DNA of 64,000 nt from Microcoleus sp036705565 (GTDB lineage Bacteria; Cyanobacteriota; Cyanobacteriia; Cyanobacteriales; Microcoleaceae): the NCBI GenBank assembly GCA_036705565.1, contig JAUBUY010000023.1; one strand, given 5' to 3'. This document shows positions 26,296-35,526 of this stretch, piece by piece. A model generated the notes under the pieces. The model was given only the letters and a program-made list of their open reading frames with translations, was not told the DNA's origin and searched no databases. Position numbers and translations under genes: made by a program. The number at the start of each line of letters is the position of its first letter. The first letter of the stretch is position 1.

Positions 26296-26524
26296 TTTAA
26301 TCCCGGAAATTACTGCTGGATTAACCAGTTCGATTACTTGGAACGATGTCGCTCACGTGGTAGTTTTGAAATCTCATTTGAGTTCGACGGTGTTTTTGGG
26401 TCAAAGTTACGAAATTTTTACGAATTTCCAGAAAGCTTGGAACAATTTTGTTTCGACTGGTCAAATAGGAGCTTTTTTTATAGGTATTTTTGTTGGCTGG
26501 TTCTTGAAAGGGATTTTTCGTTAG
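26285..26524 (+). CDS. small membrane protein, translationally coupled to the phosphatase
   Basis: 79 residues. The ATG lies inside the last codons of the phosphatase gene (11-base overlap in another frame), a typical coupling geometry. The sequence AGGAG at 26270-26274, within the phosphatase gene, is a good ribosome-binding site. The C-terminal third (IGAFFIGIFVGWFLKGIF) is one hydrophobic helix, and the rest is polar. No family is recognised. It could anchor or tune the phosphatase. That is inference from position only. Confidence 0.6.
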   Translation: MIVNLIPEITAGLTSSITWNDVAHVVVLKSHLSSTVFLGQSYEIFTNFQKAWNNFVSTGQIGAFFIGIFVGWFLKGIFR

Positions 26525-26815
26525 AGTTATTGTCCAAGAAGTTATCTGGAACGGATTTAAAATGTTTTTAGCCAACAAAACTTCACTTCTTTCTGATGCA
26601 GCAAAACTTTCACAATTTTGTAGTCCAGACTTCAGTTTTTTCGGGTCAAAAGATGTATAAAAAGTGGGTAGTCAGGAGTTAAGTTTTTTATTGCCGAGTT
26701 GGGAATGGAGGACTAAAGTCCTGACTACAAACCGCAGGAAGGACTTTAGTCTTTGCTAAAAATCGGTTTTTATAGACTTCTGCAACAGAGATATAATCTA
26801 GTTTTAGCTTCAGCA

Positions 26816-28201
26816 ATGACAACACAACAAAAAACTTGGAGTCAAAGATTTGAATCGGCGCTGCACCCGGCGATCGCCCGATTCAATGCTAGTATTGGCT
26901 TCGATATTGAATTGATTGAGTATGACTTGACTGGTTCTGTCGCTCACGCTAAAATGCTGGCAAAAACGGGGATTATTTCCGCAGCAGAAGGCGAACAGTT
27001 AGTCAATGGTTTGGAACAGATCCGCCGCGAATACCGCCAAGGACTTTTTGTTCCGGGAGTTGATGCAGAAGACGTTCACTTCGCTGTAGAGAAGCGGCTG
27101 ACGGAGATTGTGGGGGATGCTGGGAAAAAGTTGCACACAGCCCGATCGCGCAACGATCAAGCAGGTACTGATACTCGGTTGTATTTGCGCGATCGCATCG
27201 CCGAAATTCGAGATCAATTGCGGGAATTTCAAGGGGTTTTGCTCGATCTTGCCGATCGTAACGTGGAAACTTTAATTCCCGGTTACACTCATTTGCAGCG
27301 CGCTCAGCCGATCAGTCTGGCTCATTACCTGTTAGCTTATTTTGAAATGACCGATCGCGATTGGGAACGCCTCGGCGATATCTCCAAGCGGGTGAATGTT
27401 TCGCCTTTGGGTTGTGGTGCGCTGGCGGGGACGACTTTCCCGATCGACCGACATTATACGGCAGAAATATTGCAATTTGACAAGGTTTATGCTAATAGCT
27501 TAGATGGAGTGAGCGATCGAGATTTTGCGATCGAATTTCTCGCTGCAGCCAGCTTGATTCTGGTACACCTGAGCCGCTTGTCAGAAGAAATGATTTTGTG
27601 GTCTTCTCACGAATTTGGATTTATTACGCTCAAAGATAGCTGCGCTACGGGTTCTAGCATCATGCCCCAGAAAAAAAATCCCGACGTGCCGGAGTTGGTG
27701 CGGGGCAAAGCGGGGCGGGTGTTCGGTAACTTGCAAGCCTTGTTGGTAGTAGTGAAGGGACTTCCTTTGGCCTACAACAAAGATTTACAAGAAGATAAAG
27801 AGGCTTTGTTTGATACCGTAAGAACGGTACAGGGTTGCTTGGAAGCAATGACCATTTTGTTGCGGGAAGGCATCGAGTTTAATGGCGATCGCCTCGCTGC
27901 TGCTGTTACGGAAGACTTTTCTAATGCTACAGACGTAGCAGACTACTTGGCCGCCAAAGGCGTTCCCTTCCGGGAAGCTTACAACCTTGTCGGCAAAGTC
28001 GTCAAAACTTGCCTTTCGGGGGGCAAACTCCTCAAAGATTTGACACTTGAGGAGTGGAAAGACTTGCACCCAGCCTTTGAGACAGACATTTACAGCGCGA
28101 TCGCGCCTCAGCAAGTGGTGGCGGCTCGCAATAGTTACGGGGGTACCGGGTTTGAACAAGTGAGAAAATCACTTATCGCTGCGCGCGATCGACTCGCCTA
28201 A
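26816..28201 (+). CDS. argH: argininosuccinate lyase
   Basis: ArgH splits argininosuccinate into arginine and fumarate, the last step of arginine synthesis. The ATG at 26816 gives 461 residues, the normal length, starting TTQQKTWSQRFESALHP. The earlier start at 26753 adds 21 residues unlike the family. Clear family blocks are DVHFAVEKRLTEIVGDAGKKLHTARSRND, TLIPGYTHLQRAQPISLAHYLL (shown in parts here), and the fumarase/aspartase signature GSSIMPQKKNPD near residue 278, whose serine is the catalytic base. No other arg gene is adjacent. A hairpin-prone segment with cores GGACTAAAGTCC and GGACTTTAGTC precedes it (26709-26751). Confidence 0.96.
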   Translation: MTTQQKTWSQRFESALHPAIARFNASIGFDIELIEYDLTGSVAHAKMLAKTGIISAAEGEQLVNGLEQIRREYRQGLFVPGVDAEDVHFAVEKRLTEIVGDAGKKLHTARSRNDQAGTDTRLYLRDRIAEIRDQLREFQGVLLDLADRNVETLIPGYTHLQRAQPISLAHYLLAYFEMTDRDWERLGDISKRVNVSPLGCGALAGTTFPIDRHYTAEILQFDKVYANSLDGVSDRDFAIEFLAAASLILVHLSRLSEEMILWSSHEFGFITLKDSCATGSSIMPQKKNPDVPELVRGKAGRVFGNLQALLVVVKGLPLAYNKDLQEDKEALFDTVRTVQGCLEAMTILLREGIEFNGDRLAAAVTEDFSNATDVADYLAAKGVPFREAYNLVGKVVKTCLSGGKLLKDLTLEEWKDLHPAFETDIYSAIAPQQVVAARNSYGGTGFEQVRKSLIAARDRLA

Positions 28202-28313
28202 ACATCTGGCCTAAACATCGTTGAATTATTGGACAAATTCCGGCTGGCTATCTCTCCTTAGAACTATCGTGTTTTCCACTCTGGTTCTAAGTTCGGCAGA
28301 TAGCCTGAATCAA

Positions 28314-28505
28314 TTAATCTTCAGCAGCAGCCATGTCTTTGTCTCTGCCGCCACCGCTCATGGCGCCCATGCCACCGCCGTTACCGCCGTCAAATCGCCT
28401 TCTCTTGTTGGAGAACATATCTTGATTTCTCCGCTTGCGAAACTTGCGAGCGTATGCTTGATTTCGTTGTGCCTTCTCTTTCTTGAGATTGCGGCGCTTA
28501 GCCAT
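28314..28505 (-). CDS. small basic protein, conserved type, unknown function
   Basis: 63 residues when started at the ATG at 28505 (MAKRRNLKKEKAQRN), which has a GAGG-like ribosome-binding site (GAGGTCAGA) before it. The longer frame to 28547 runs into insertion-element end sequence. The first 37 residues are extremely Lys/Arg/Gln/Asn-rich, and the tail is Gly/Met/Asp-rich (GGNGGGMGAMSGGG). This suggests a nucleic-acid or ribosome-binding role. I cannot name a family. Confidence 0.65.
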   Translation of the reverse strand: MAKRRNLKKEKAQRNQAYARKFRKRRNQDMFSNKRRRFDGGNGGGMGAMSGGGRDKDMAAAED

Positions 28506-28530
28506 TCTGACCTCACTAATAAACATTGAC

Positions 28531-29033
28531 AGTCCCCGGGCTTTCACGCACGGGGATTCTTAAGTTTGACACTCTGTGCACTCTTGGTGACTGAGATTCT
28601 TGGTTCAGCGAATTCACTTGCTTGTGACAGGATTTCTCCAGCCAAAATATAGGTGTCTTCTCCCCAAGCGTAAATTCCGGTATGTCCTACCGTACTCGAT
28701 CGGTTCTCTTTCTGTAGCTAGGTTTTCTTCAAATTTAGCTTTCGTGACGCTGCCACAACAATCGCAAGCGATATGGTTTAGGCTTCTGAGTCCTGTTAAG
28801 GAGATCGAGAACTTCCTTCAAGGTACTCCCATCGTTTCCCTCTACGGCGTTTTAAAGTGAGGAACACGTCCAGCCCCACTGATATTATAAAAAGGAATTG
28901 GTTCGTCTCGTTGTCCACCTCTCCACGGCTCAAAGCTATGCTTTTGAGATTATGAACGGGTGGAATCAGGAGTTTGACGCGCCTTTTATCCCACACTAAC
29001 CTTTGATCGGTATAGTGTGGGGATTCCTGTCTG
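28531..29033 (-). pseudogene. decayed TnpB-type (IS200/IS605-like) element
   Basis: On the minus strand, two overlapping frames can be read as fragments of one protein: a stretch around 28800-28996 and, after a frame change, one with a CDCCGSVTK zinc-like motif and then GHTGIYAWGEDTYILAG, ending at the stop within 28553-28555. The latter resembles the C-terminus of cyanobacterial TnpB/OrfB proteins. A stem with TCCCCG/CGGGGA arms (28534-28557) lies over the stop, as at IS605 right ends, and a GGGGATTCCTGTC segment is at the other side (29019-29031). The N-terminal half and any tnpA are absent. The family call is tentative. Confidence 0.45.
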
Positions 29034-29265
29034 CCTAGCTAAACCGCAACACCGTTAGGTGAGACTACGCACTCAACTAATGCAGTTAAGTTTTTACGTT
29101 GGCTAGTTATACTCAATTTTAGACCGATGACGATCATAGCACACCCGGTACAAGACCCAGAAAAAAGAACACGGGGATTCAAGTCGCTGGGAATCTGGGT
29201 TTGATCGGGACGCAATGTTGTCAATCTTGCAGAAGATTTCTATAAACTCTTGACAAATACGACCA

Positions 29266-29739
29266 ATGACTATAAATCCCGGTGACGTAGCTCCTGTCTT
29301 CAGCCTGCCCGACGCGCAAGGCAATATCGTCAGCCTTGCAGATTTTCGAGGGCGGCGAGTTGTACTGTATTTTTACCCTAGGGACAATACCCCTGGCTGT
29401 ACCAAAGAAGCTTGCGGCTTTCGCGACATTTACTTAGACTACCAGTCGCGCAATATAGCAGTTCTCGGCGTCAGTACAGACGGGGCCGGGGCCCACGCCA
29501 AGTTTGCAGCTAAATATCAACTACCTTTTCCCTTGCTGTGCGACTTAAACGCTGAAGTTGCTACCGCCTACGGCTGTTACGGACTCAAAAAGTTTATGGG
29601 AAAAGAATTTATGGGAATTACTCGATCGACCTTCGCGATCGACCGTGATGGTAGGATTGAAAAGGTTTACCGCAAAGTCAAACCAGAATCTCACGCAGCG
29701 GAGATATTAGCAGATTTGCCAGACCTCTGGCCTGAATGA
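29266..29739 (+). CDS. bcp: peroxiredoxin, BCP/PrxQ type
   Basis: A thiol peroxidase that reduces hydrogen peroxide and organic peroxides using thioredoxin. 157 residues, one thioredoxin-fold domain. The peroxidatic Cys is in YPRDNTPGCTKEACGFRD (about residue 44), with a second Cys five residues later, the arrangement of atypical 2-Cys PrxQ enzymes. GVSTDG and RSTFAIDRDGRIEKVYRKV are further family blocks. The ATG at 29266 gives the normal length. No signal peptide is present. It stands 77 bp before a Nudix gene on the same strand, so co-transcription is possible. Confidence 0.93.
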   Translation: MTINPGDVAPVFSLPDAQGNIVSLADFRGRRVVLYFYPRDNTPGCTKEACGFRDIYLDYQSRNIAVLGVSTDGAGAHAKFAAKYQLPFPLLCDLNAEVATAYGCYGLKKFMGKEFMGITRSTFAIDRDGRIEKVYRKVKPESHAAEILADLPDLWPE

Positions 29740-29816
29740 AAAATTAAAAATTAAGACTCCGGAGCTGCGAGCTAGGAGCCCTGAAATTACTATCTCCTAA
29801 ACAAGCTTTTGAGTTT

Positions 29817-30272
29817 ATGCGTCGATTGTGGCAAATTGTACAAACTGTGCTGGGACTGATTTTTCGACATCCCGTCACTGGTACTGCGGTGATTCCTGTA
29901 TTGCCTGACGGGCGAATTGTGTTAATTCGCCGCCGCGACAACGGTCGCTGGGGACTGCCGGGAGGTATGGTGGATTGGGGAGAGGATATTCCCACAACTG
30001 TGCGCCGGGAATTAGCGGAGGAAACAGGACTCGAGTTAGTCAAAATCCATCGCTTGGTGGGCGTTTATTCGGCTGCCGATAGAGACCCTCGCCTGCACTC
30101 GATTTGTATCGTGGTGGCGGCAGAGGTGCAGGGCAAGATGCAAGTTCAGGATACGCTTGAAGTCAGCGAGGTTGAGGCTTTTTTACCCGCATCGCTGCCG
30201 GAGGGCCAGCTCAGCCACGATAACGACCAACACTTACAGGACTATTTTCAAGGCCGAACAACTTTGGCGTAA
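29817..30272 (+). CDS. Nudix hydrolase
   Basis: 151 residues. The Nudix box is complete: GGMVDWGEDIPTTVRRELAE followed by ETGLEL, with the metal-binding REL-EE core at about residues 66-72. Residues 1-25 are hydrophobic/basic and precede the fold. The domain hydrolyses a nucleoside diphosphate linked to some moiety. The sequence does not reveal the substrate. It follows the peroxiredoxin gene on the same strand, and a house-cleaning role against oxidised nucleotides is possible but unproven. Confidence 0.88.
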   Translation: MRRLWQIVQTVLGLIFRHPVTGTAVIPVLPDGRIVLIRRRDNGRWGLPGGMVDWGEDIPTTVRRELAEETGLELVKIHRLVGVYSAADRDPRLHSICIVVAAEVQGKMQVQDTLEVSEVEAFLPASLPEGQLSHDNDQHLQDYFQGRTTLA

Positions 30273-30430
30273 ATCGGCAGGGCATCCAAATTTGAGAAAA
30301 GTCGGAAATTACCTCGCGGTCAAAAATTGTCTGTTATGAATGTGGAATTAATTTTCACTGTTTTCCTACTTTTATTCACAATCTCTGAACATTAAATTAA
30401 TCATCTTTTTATTACTAAATATTTAACCGG

Positions 30431-31237
30431 ATGTACTCACCGCTACGCAATTCTAGGGTAAAACTCTCTGTAGGGCAAATCTTTTGGCACGAAGTCGGTC
30501 AAGGCCCGAATTTAGTATTTTTGCACGGTTCTTGGCACGACAGCAGTCAGTGGCTGAGGACGATCGAACATTTGAGCCCCTACTACCACTGCTTCGCACC
30601 GGATTTGCTGGGGTTTGGCGACTCGGAACGCCCGAATCTTCATTATTCGATCGACTTGGAAGTAGAGTGTCTCGCCCAATACCTCGATACTTTGAAGCTG
30701 CGAGAGGTTTATTTAATCGCTCACTCTCTGGGTGGCTGGGTGGCCACCAGCTACGCTATCAAATATCCCGATCGAGTTCAGGGTTTGGTGTTGTTGGCCC
30801 CAGAAGGCGTCAAGGTTGGCAACCGGCGGGGGCGGTGGCAGACAGCTAGCTGGCTGATCGGTCAACCACCGCTGGCTTTGTGGTGGCTGCGATCGATCTA
30901 TCCAATTGCTAAGTTGCTGGGTAGCCAAAAAAAGATTGACGGATTGCTCAACTTCAGACAGCAGTTGATGGAGTCCCCTGTTGCTGTGCAGTTGCTGTTC
31001 GGGCGGCGGCGGGCTGAAATTACAGCGGAATTAGTTGATGAGAATTTGCCTTTGCTGAAAGCGCCTGTTTTGCTGTTGCACGGTTCTGAAGAGACTCCCG
31101 CAGCTTCTTCTCTGTGTCAATCCTATGCTGCTCTGGCTCCTAATGCCGAACTACAATTAGTCAGTCCGGGGGAAAGCAATTTGCCCCAGGAAGTCCCGGA
31201 TGTTGTTGCTAACTATATTCGCGAGTTTGCTAGGTGA
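30431..31237 (+). CDS. alpha/beta hydrolase
   Basis: 268 residues, one alpha/beta-hydrolase domain. The oxyanion strand FLHGSWHDSSQW is at about 33-44. The nucleophile elbow is AHSLGGW near residue 99. An acid in the LLLHGSEE block near 217 is typical, but the final catalytic His is not evident near the C-terminus (LVSPGESNLPQE in place of the usual GH), so activity may be altered. The substrate is unknown. The gene lies alone between the Nudix gene and convergent coaX, with tandem GGTCATT and CAACAGT repeats at its 3' side. Confidence 0.85.
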   Translation: MYSPLRNSRVKLSVGQIFWHEVGQGPNLVFLHGSWHDSSQWLRTIEHLSPYYHCFAPDLLGFGDSERPNLHYSIDLEVECLAQYLDTLKLREVYLIAHSLGGWVATSYAIKYPDRVQGLVLLAPEGVKVGNRRGRWQTASWLIGQPPLALWWLRSIYPIAKLLGSQKKIDGLLNFRQQLMESPVAVQLLFGRRRAEITAELVDENLPLLKAPVLLLHGSEETPAASSLCQSYAALAPNAELQLVSPGESNLPQEVPDVVANYIREFAR

Positions 31238-31305
31238 ATTGGTCATTGGTCATTGGTCATTGGTCATTGGTCATTGATAAAATGACAACAGTCAACAGTC
31301 AACAG

Positions 31306-32217
31306 TCAACAGTCAACATTTAACAGGCTAATTCCCCAAAAAATAGCCTCTGGTGCGTCAATTAAGCCGGAGGCTGTATCAGGAAAGGCTGCGGTGAGGT
31401 ATTTTAAAAGCATAGTGCGATCGCCCCCCGTGACCGCAATTTTGCTATCAGGAAACCAACCCCGCCAATCTTCAATAAAATCCCTAACTCCTGCCACCGT
31501 CGCATACACAACTCCGCTTTGAATTGCCCCAGCAGTGTCTGTCGCCCAGCGGTATGGCAAATTTTGTGGTAAAGTGATTAAAGGTAATCCAGCAGTTTTT
31601 TTACCTAACGACGATAACTGCAAACCCAAACCTGGTAAGATTGCGCCCCCAACTAAATACCTATTGACATCAGCCCCAGTAAATGTTAAAGCTGTACCAG
31701 CATCTATAAGTAAAATTGGCCAACCCAATTGGTTGCCAGCGCCCACTACAGCCAAAGCTCTGTCAATTCCCAGGGTAGGATAGAGTCCCCCGATCGGCAA
31801 CTGGTCTAAAGTAATAATTCGGACATCTGGATAACTCTGCCAAATTGCTGTTTGCTGGGGAACTACTGAAGCCAAAATTAGAGGCAGTGGCACGAAAGAA
31901 AGTGTGTGAGGATTAGAAAAAGCGGGAGTAGCAGGAAGACAAAGGAGATTTTGAGCAGATATTTCCTCGATCGACCTCATTACTGTTTGCACCAAATATT
32001 CTGCCTTTTCCTGCTCCGAGAGCGAGGAAACAGTATCAGCATTGAGATGCTCTGTATCCCATGTTTTCTTCAGAGTTTTGCCCGCAAATAATCCCCAGTG
32101 CAGTCGGGAGTTGCCGATCGCCAAAGCTATTTTAATCTGGGCTTTACCTGTCAATCCAGAAGTAATGTTGTCGGTGCTTGCTGGCGAACGAAAATTGTCG
32201 GGAATTGAGTTTTCCAT
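31306..32217 (-). CDS. coaX: type III pantothenate kinase
   Basis: CoaX phosphorylates pantothenate, the first step of coenzyme A synthesis. 303 residues, ASKHA fold. The N-terminal phosphate loop is ALAIGNSRLHWGLF (about 32-45), where the usual DIGN has become AIGN. The central LYPTLGIDRALAVVGAGN (about 138-155) and LLIDAGTALTFTGAD (about 160-174) match the family's substrate and second phosphate regions. The acidic residue expected before IGN is missing from the first loop, although cyanobacterial members vary here. The C-terminal LLNVDC and its TGA are read from a CAACAGT tandem repeat (31288-31320). Confidence 0.9.
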   Translation of the reverse strand: MENSIPDNFRSPASTDNITSGLTGKAQIKIALAIGNSRLHWGLFAGKTLKKTWDTEHLNADTVSSLSEQEKAEYLVQTVMRSIEEISAQNLLCLPATPAFSNPHTLSFVPLPLILASVVPQQTAIWQSYPDVRIITLDQLPIGGLYPTLGIDRALAVVGAGNQLGWPILLIDAGTALTFTGADVNRYLVGGAILPGLGLQLSSLGKKTAGLPLITLPQNLPYRWATDTAGAIQSGVVYATVAGVRDFIEDWRGWFPDSKIAVTGGDRTMLLKYLTAAFPDTASGLIDAPEAIFWGISLLNVDC

Positions 32218-32532
32218 GTTGAGCTAGCCGGCGCAAACATTGAACTAAAGATAGAGTTTAGATTAATTTTATTCGCTTAAGCGGGCGGTTAACTCTATTT
32301 GACATCTGACCAACTTCCATGCCATGCGCCAAATAGTATTGTCGGCGGCAGAGGGCAGAGTTGCTAAATATAAATATTTGTAAAGCAAATAATTGCTTTG
32401 CTCAGGCGGCATCCTTTATAATGTCTTAAGATATTCCAAAAGTCCTGGTAGCTGCGATGGGGCTGTTGGCGGGGTAAGCACAGGTTTATAAAACCAGACT
32501 CAATCAAAATACTGTACAACTGCTGAGTAAAT
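32218..32532. other. intergenic region between divergent coaX and sensor kinase
   Basis: A 315-bp gap that must hold both promoters. It is AT-rich around 32245-32275 and 32365-32385. No repeat, small gene or clear regulatory motif was recognised. Confidence 0.5.
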
Positions 32533-34638
32533 ATGTCTTTACAAATACAAGAACACGAAAACCCCTGGCACAGAGTAACTTCGCGGTTGCCTGAATCTGA
32601 AAACTGGATGCAGCAAGAAAGTCTTTCGCTGCCGGAAGTAGACCAACAAAAAGCCATAATTGTACAGATGCAGCAGCAAGTTCAGTTATCAAACTTGCTG
32701 AACCAAATTAATAACGAAATTCGCAGTACACTTGACATAGAAGAAATTTTGACATCAGCCTGCAGATTGCTGGGACAAGCGCTACAGGCAAGTCGCGTGA
32801 GCATTTTGGTCAAAGAATCAAATACAGAAAAAACTTTAGTCACGCGCGGAGAGTACAACGCGGGGGACTATCCGATTCAACTGGGAATGAAAGTACCGAT
32901 GAGTGACAACCCGCATTTGGCTGCCGTCGTGTCTCAGCAAGAGTCCCTAGCACTGACGAACTTTCTCGATTTTCCGGGATTGAACCCACAAACCCGAAAA
33001 ATTGTCGAAGCTTTGGAGATTAAGTCAATGCTGGCAGTAGCTACTCGCTATCAAGGTGAAGTGAATGGCATAATTGGCTTGCATCAGTGCGATCGCGAAC
33101 GGGAATGGACTGATTGGGAAAGGCAGCTTTTAGAAGGGGTAGGATCGCAATTGGCGATCGCGATTAATCAAGCCAAACTATATAGCAAAACCAGGCGTCA
33201 AGCCGAACGAGAATCGCTGCTACGGCTGATCGGCAATCAAATTCGCAGTACCCTGGATCTGGGAACTATCCTGGAAACAGCGGTGAGGGAAGTCCGCCAA
33301 ATGTTGCAGTGCGATCGAGTAATTATCTATCAGTTTCAAGACAACTGGCAAGGAAAAGTTGTTGTTGAAAATATGACAGTTCCTTGGCCTTCAATTTTAG
33401 GAGATATGGGGGCTGATAAGTGTTTCCGGGGAGATTACGCCGATCTTTACCAGCAAGGGCGAGTCAAAGCAATTAATGATATTTTTAATGCTGGTTTAGA
33501 GCCTTGTCATGTAGATTTCTTAGATAGTTTGCAGGTAAAAGCTAATCTGATAGTGCCAATTGTTACAGCAAGAACTGAAGAAAATACCTCCGACACAGCC
33601 GGAAACTATAATCCTAAATTTCCCGGTAGGCTGTGGGGTTTGCTGATTGCTCACGAGTGCCGAGATACCCGCAATTGGCAGTGGCAAGAAATGGAGTTGC
33701 TCTCTCAGATAGCCAACCAAATGGCGATCGCCATTCAGCAAGCAGAACTTTACAGCCAAGTCCAAGATGCTGCGGTAAAATCTCAAGCTCAAACCCAGCA
33801 GTTGCAAGCTGCGTTAGAAGAATTGCGATCGGCACAGCAGCAATTGATTCAAAGCGAAAAAATGTCAGGTTTGGGGCAAATGGTAGCGGGAATTGCTCAT
33901 GAAATTAACAACGCCAACAATTTCATCCACGCTAACTTGTTTCACGCTCAAGAATATTTTAAAGCCTTGAACGAAGCTCTAGAACAGGTCAGAAATGCCT
34001 ACCCGGAAGCGACAGAGGCAATTGTCAGAATCAATGAAGAACTAGAACTCGATTACATTCGAGAAGACTTTGGTAAACTGCTCAATTCAATGCGAGAAGG
34101 CAGCGGGAGGATTCGCTCGATCGTGATGACGCTGCGAAATTTTTCTCGTTTAGACCACGCTGAATTAAAACCAGTAGATTTGAATGAAGGTTTAGAAAGC
34201 AGTTTCTTAATGCTGCAAAATAAGCGAAAAACTCATATCAAAATAGACAAGCAATACGGCAGCTTGCCCCCCGTCCAATGTCATGCGAGTCAAATTAACC
34301 AAGTATTTTATAATTTGATTGACAATGCCTTAGACGCGCTTCAGTCAACGAGCAAACCGGGGGAATTAACTATCCGCAGTTGGCAAAGCGAGCCGGACTG
34401 GGTAACAATCTCTGTCCGCGACACGGGAAGTGGAATTCCTGCAGAAATTCAAGACAAGATTTTTGACCCATTTTTTACTACTAAACCTGTGGGTAAAGGC
34501 ACTGGTTTGGGACTTTCCGTGTGCTATCAGGTAATTGTCCAAGCTCACGGTGGCAAGATCCGTTGCGTCAGTCAGGTTGGCGAAGGAACTGAGTTTATTG
34601 TAGAGTTGCCGCTGAAAAATCAGAGGGTAAGTGCATAA
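32533..34638 (+). CDS. GAF-domain sensor histidine kinase
   Basis: 701 residues, soluble. GAF domain 1 is at about 60-215. GAF domain 2 is at about 230-400 and has the DRVIIYQF start and LWGLLIAHECRDTRNWQ segment of phytochrome-like GAFs, but lacks an obvious chromophore Cys-His pair. A Gln-rich coiled coil follows (about 410-445), then a phosphoacceptor AGIAHEINNANNF with His near 455, and a HATPase with NLIDNALDAL, DTGSGIP, FFTTKPVGKGTGLGLSV. The kinase core is like that of the multi-PAS kinase at 3481-6474. No receiver or regulator gene is adjacent. The signal is unknown. Confidence 0.9.
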   Translation: MSLQIQEHENPWHRVTSRLPESENWMQQESLSLPEVDQQKAIIVQMQQQVQLSNLLNQINNEIRSTLDIEEILTSACRLLGQALQASRVSILVKESNTEKTLVTRGEYNAGDYPIQLGMKVPMSDNPHLAAVVSQQESLALTNFLDFPGLNPQTRKIVEALEIKSMLAVATRYQGEVNGIIGLHQCDREREWTDWERQLLEGVGSQLAIAINQAKLYSKTRRQAERESLLRLIGNQIRSTLDLGTILETAVREVRQMLQCDRVIIYQFQDNWQGKVVVENMTVPWPSILGDMGADKCFRGDYADLYQQGRVKAINDIFNAGLEPCHVDFLDSLQVKANLIVPIVTARTEENTSDTAGNYNPKFPGRLWGLLIAHECRDTRNWQWQEMELLSQIANQMAIAIQQAELYSQVQDAAVKSQAQTQQLQAALEELRSAQQQLIQSEKMSGLGQMVAGIAHEINNANNFIHANLFHAQEYFKALNEALEQVRNAYPEATEAIVRINEELELDYIREDFGKLLNSMREGSGRIRSIVMTLRNFSRLDHAELKPVDLNEGLESSFLMLQNKRKTHIKIDKQYGSLPPVQCHASQINQVFYNLIDNALDALQSTSKPGELTIRSWQSEPDWVTISVRDTGSGIPAEIQDKIFDPFFTTKPVGKGTGLGLSVCYQVIVQAHGGKIRCVSQVGEGTEFIVELPLKNQRVSA

Positions 34639-35526
34639 TTCGTGCTTTAGTCAGATTAACTCTGTTTTGTCACTCTGACAGTAGTATAGAACTCATTTGA
34701 CATCTTGATGGCGATCGTCAGTCACATGACGGAGCACCAATAAACTTGGTTTTTTAGCGATGCCTGCGGCCAGCTTCGCTAACGCATTTTTAATAAAATC
34801 AGATTTAATATCACTTCGGGTTAAACCGTCCGTGACAGTTGACAGTTGACTGTAGAAGGAAGGCTCGAAAAGCTCAATAGTTGAGTGTTAACTGTTGACT
34901 CGATTTTATGATTCCCATGCAACTGGGAACGATTTAACTTACGCCCGAACCCTAATTTTCAGAAAGTCCCAACAGGGTTATGCGTATACATATAAAATTT
35001 TGAGTATTTTTACTCATCAAAGTCTCTCTTGATTAACTTTTGCTCGCTGAAGCAGTGAAAGCTGGTGCTTGGGGGAAGGGAATCTGGGATTTAAGCTCTC
35101 CTCTACAGATGTGGAAAACCCGCTTTTTATAGGGCTGAAACAAAGATCGCAATTTTTCCGGATAAAACTTATTGATGATGAAAGTTAAGTATCTCTATCT
35201 AAATAGGTGTAAGTATTTACACTCAACATTCTATCGGGTGCAATCATACCTTCAGATGCTTATTGGGCAAGCATTTTTACTTGATTTACCTGCACGTATG
35301 AGGAAAGTTTTCTTGTAGATATCATGTGCGATCGATTAACCATAATATCTCGGTCGGGGCGGGTTTTTGAGATTGTCAGTTGTTGGCAGGTATTGTTGGC
35401 GAACCCTCCCCTACAAAAATCGCGGTCGATCGACCGGACATGATATGACAAATCGCTACAAGAAAGCCCAACCTCTGGTTTTCAGTCAATTCTAATCCTT
35501 CATTACTCATCATCAAAGGAGAAGCT
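34639..35526. other. intergenic region with a family B repeat
   Basis: An 888-bp gap without a supported gene. It contains a GACAGTTGACAGTTGACTG-type repeat at about 34836-34855 and the family B element at 35319-35446. A Shine-Dalgarno-like AAAGGAGAAG lies just before the Calx-beta gene. Confidence 0.6.
35319..35446. repeat. MITE-like repeat, family B, copy 2
   Basis: A 128-bp element with ATATCATGTGCGATCGAT at the left and the inverse ATCGACCGGACATGATAT at the right. The terminal repeats match those of 1161-1287, and the GGGCGGGTTTTTGAGATTGT core is conserved. The ends pair better here than in copy 1. Confidence 0.78.

Noticed and set aside
26753..26815. Upstream start for argH
   Set aside because: It adds 21 residues not typical of ArgH. 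The ATG at 26816 gives the normal 461 residues.
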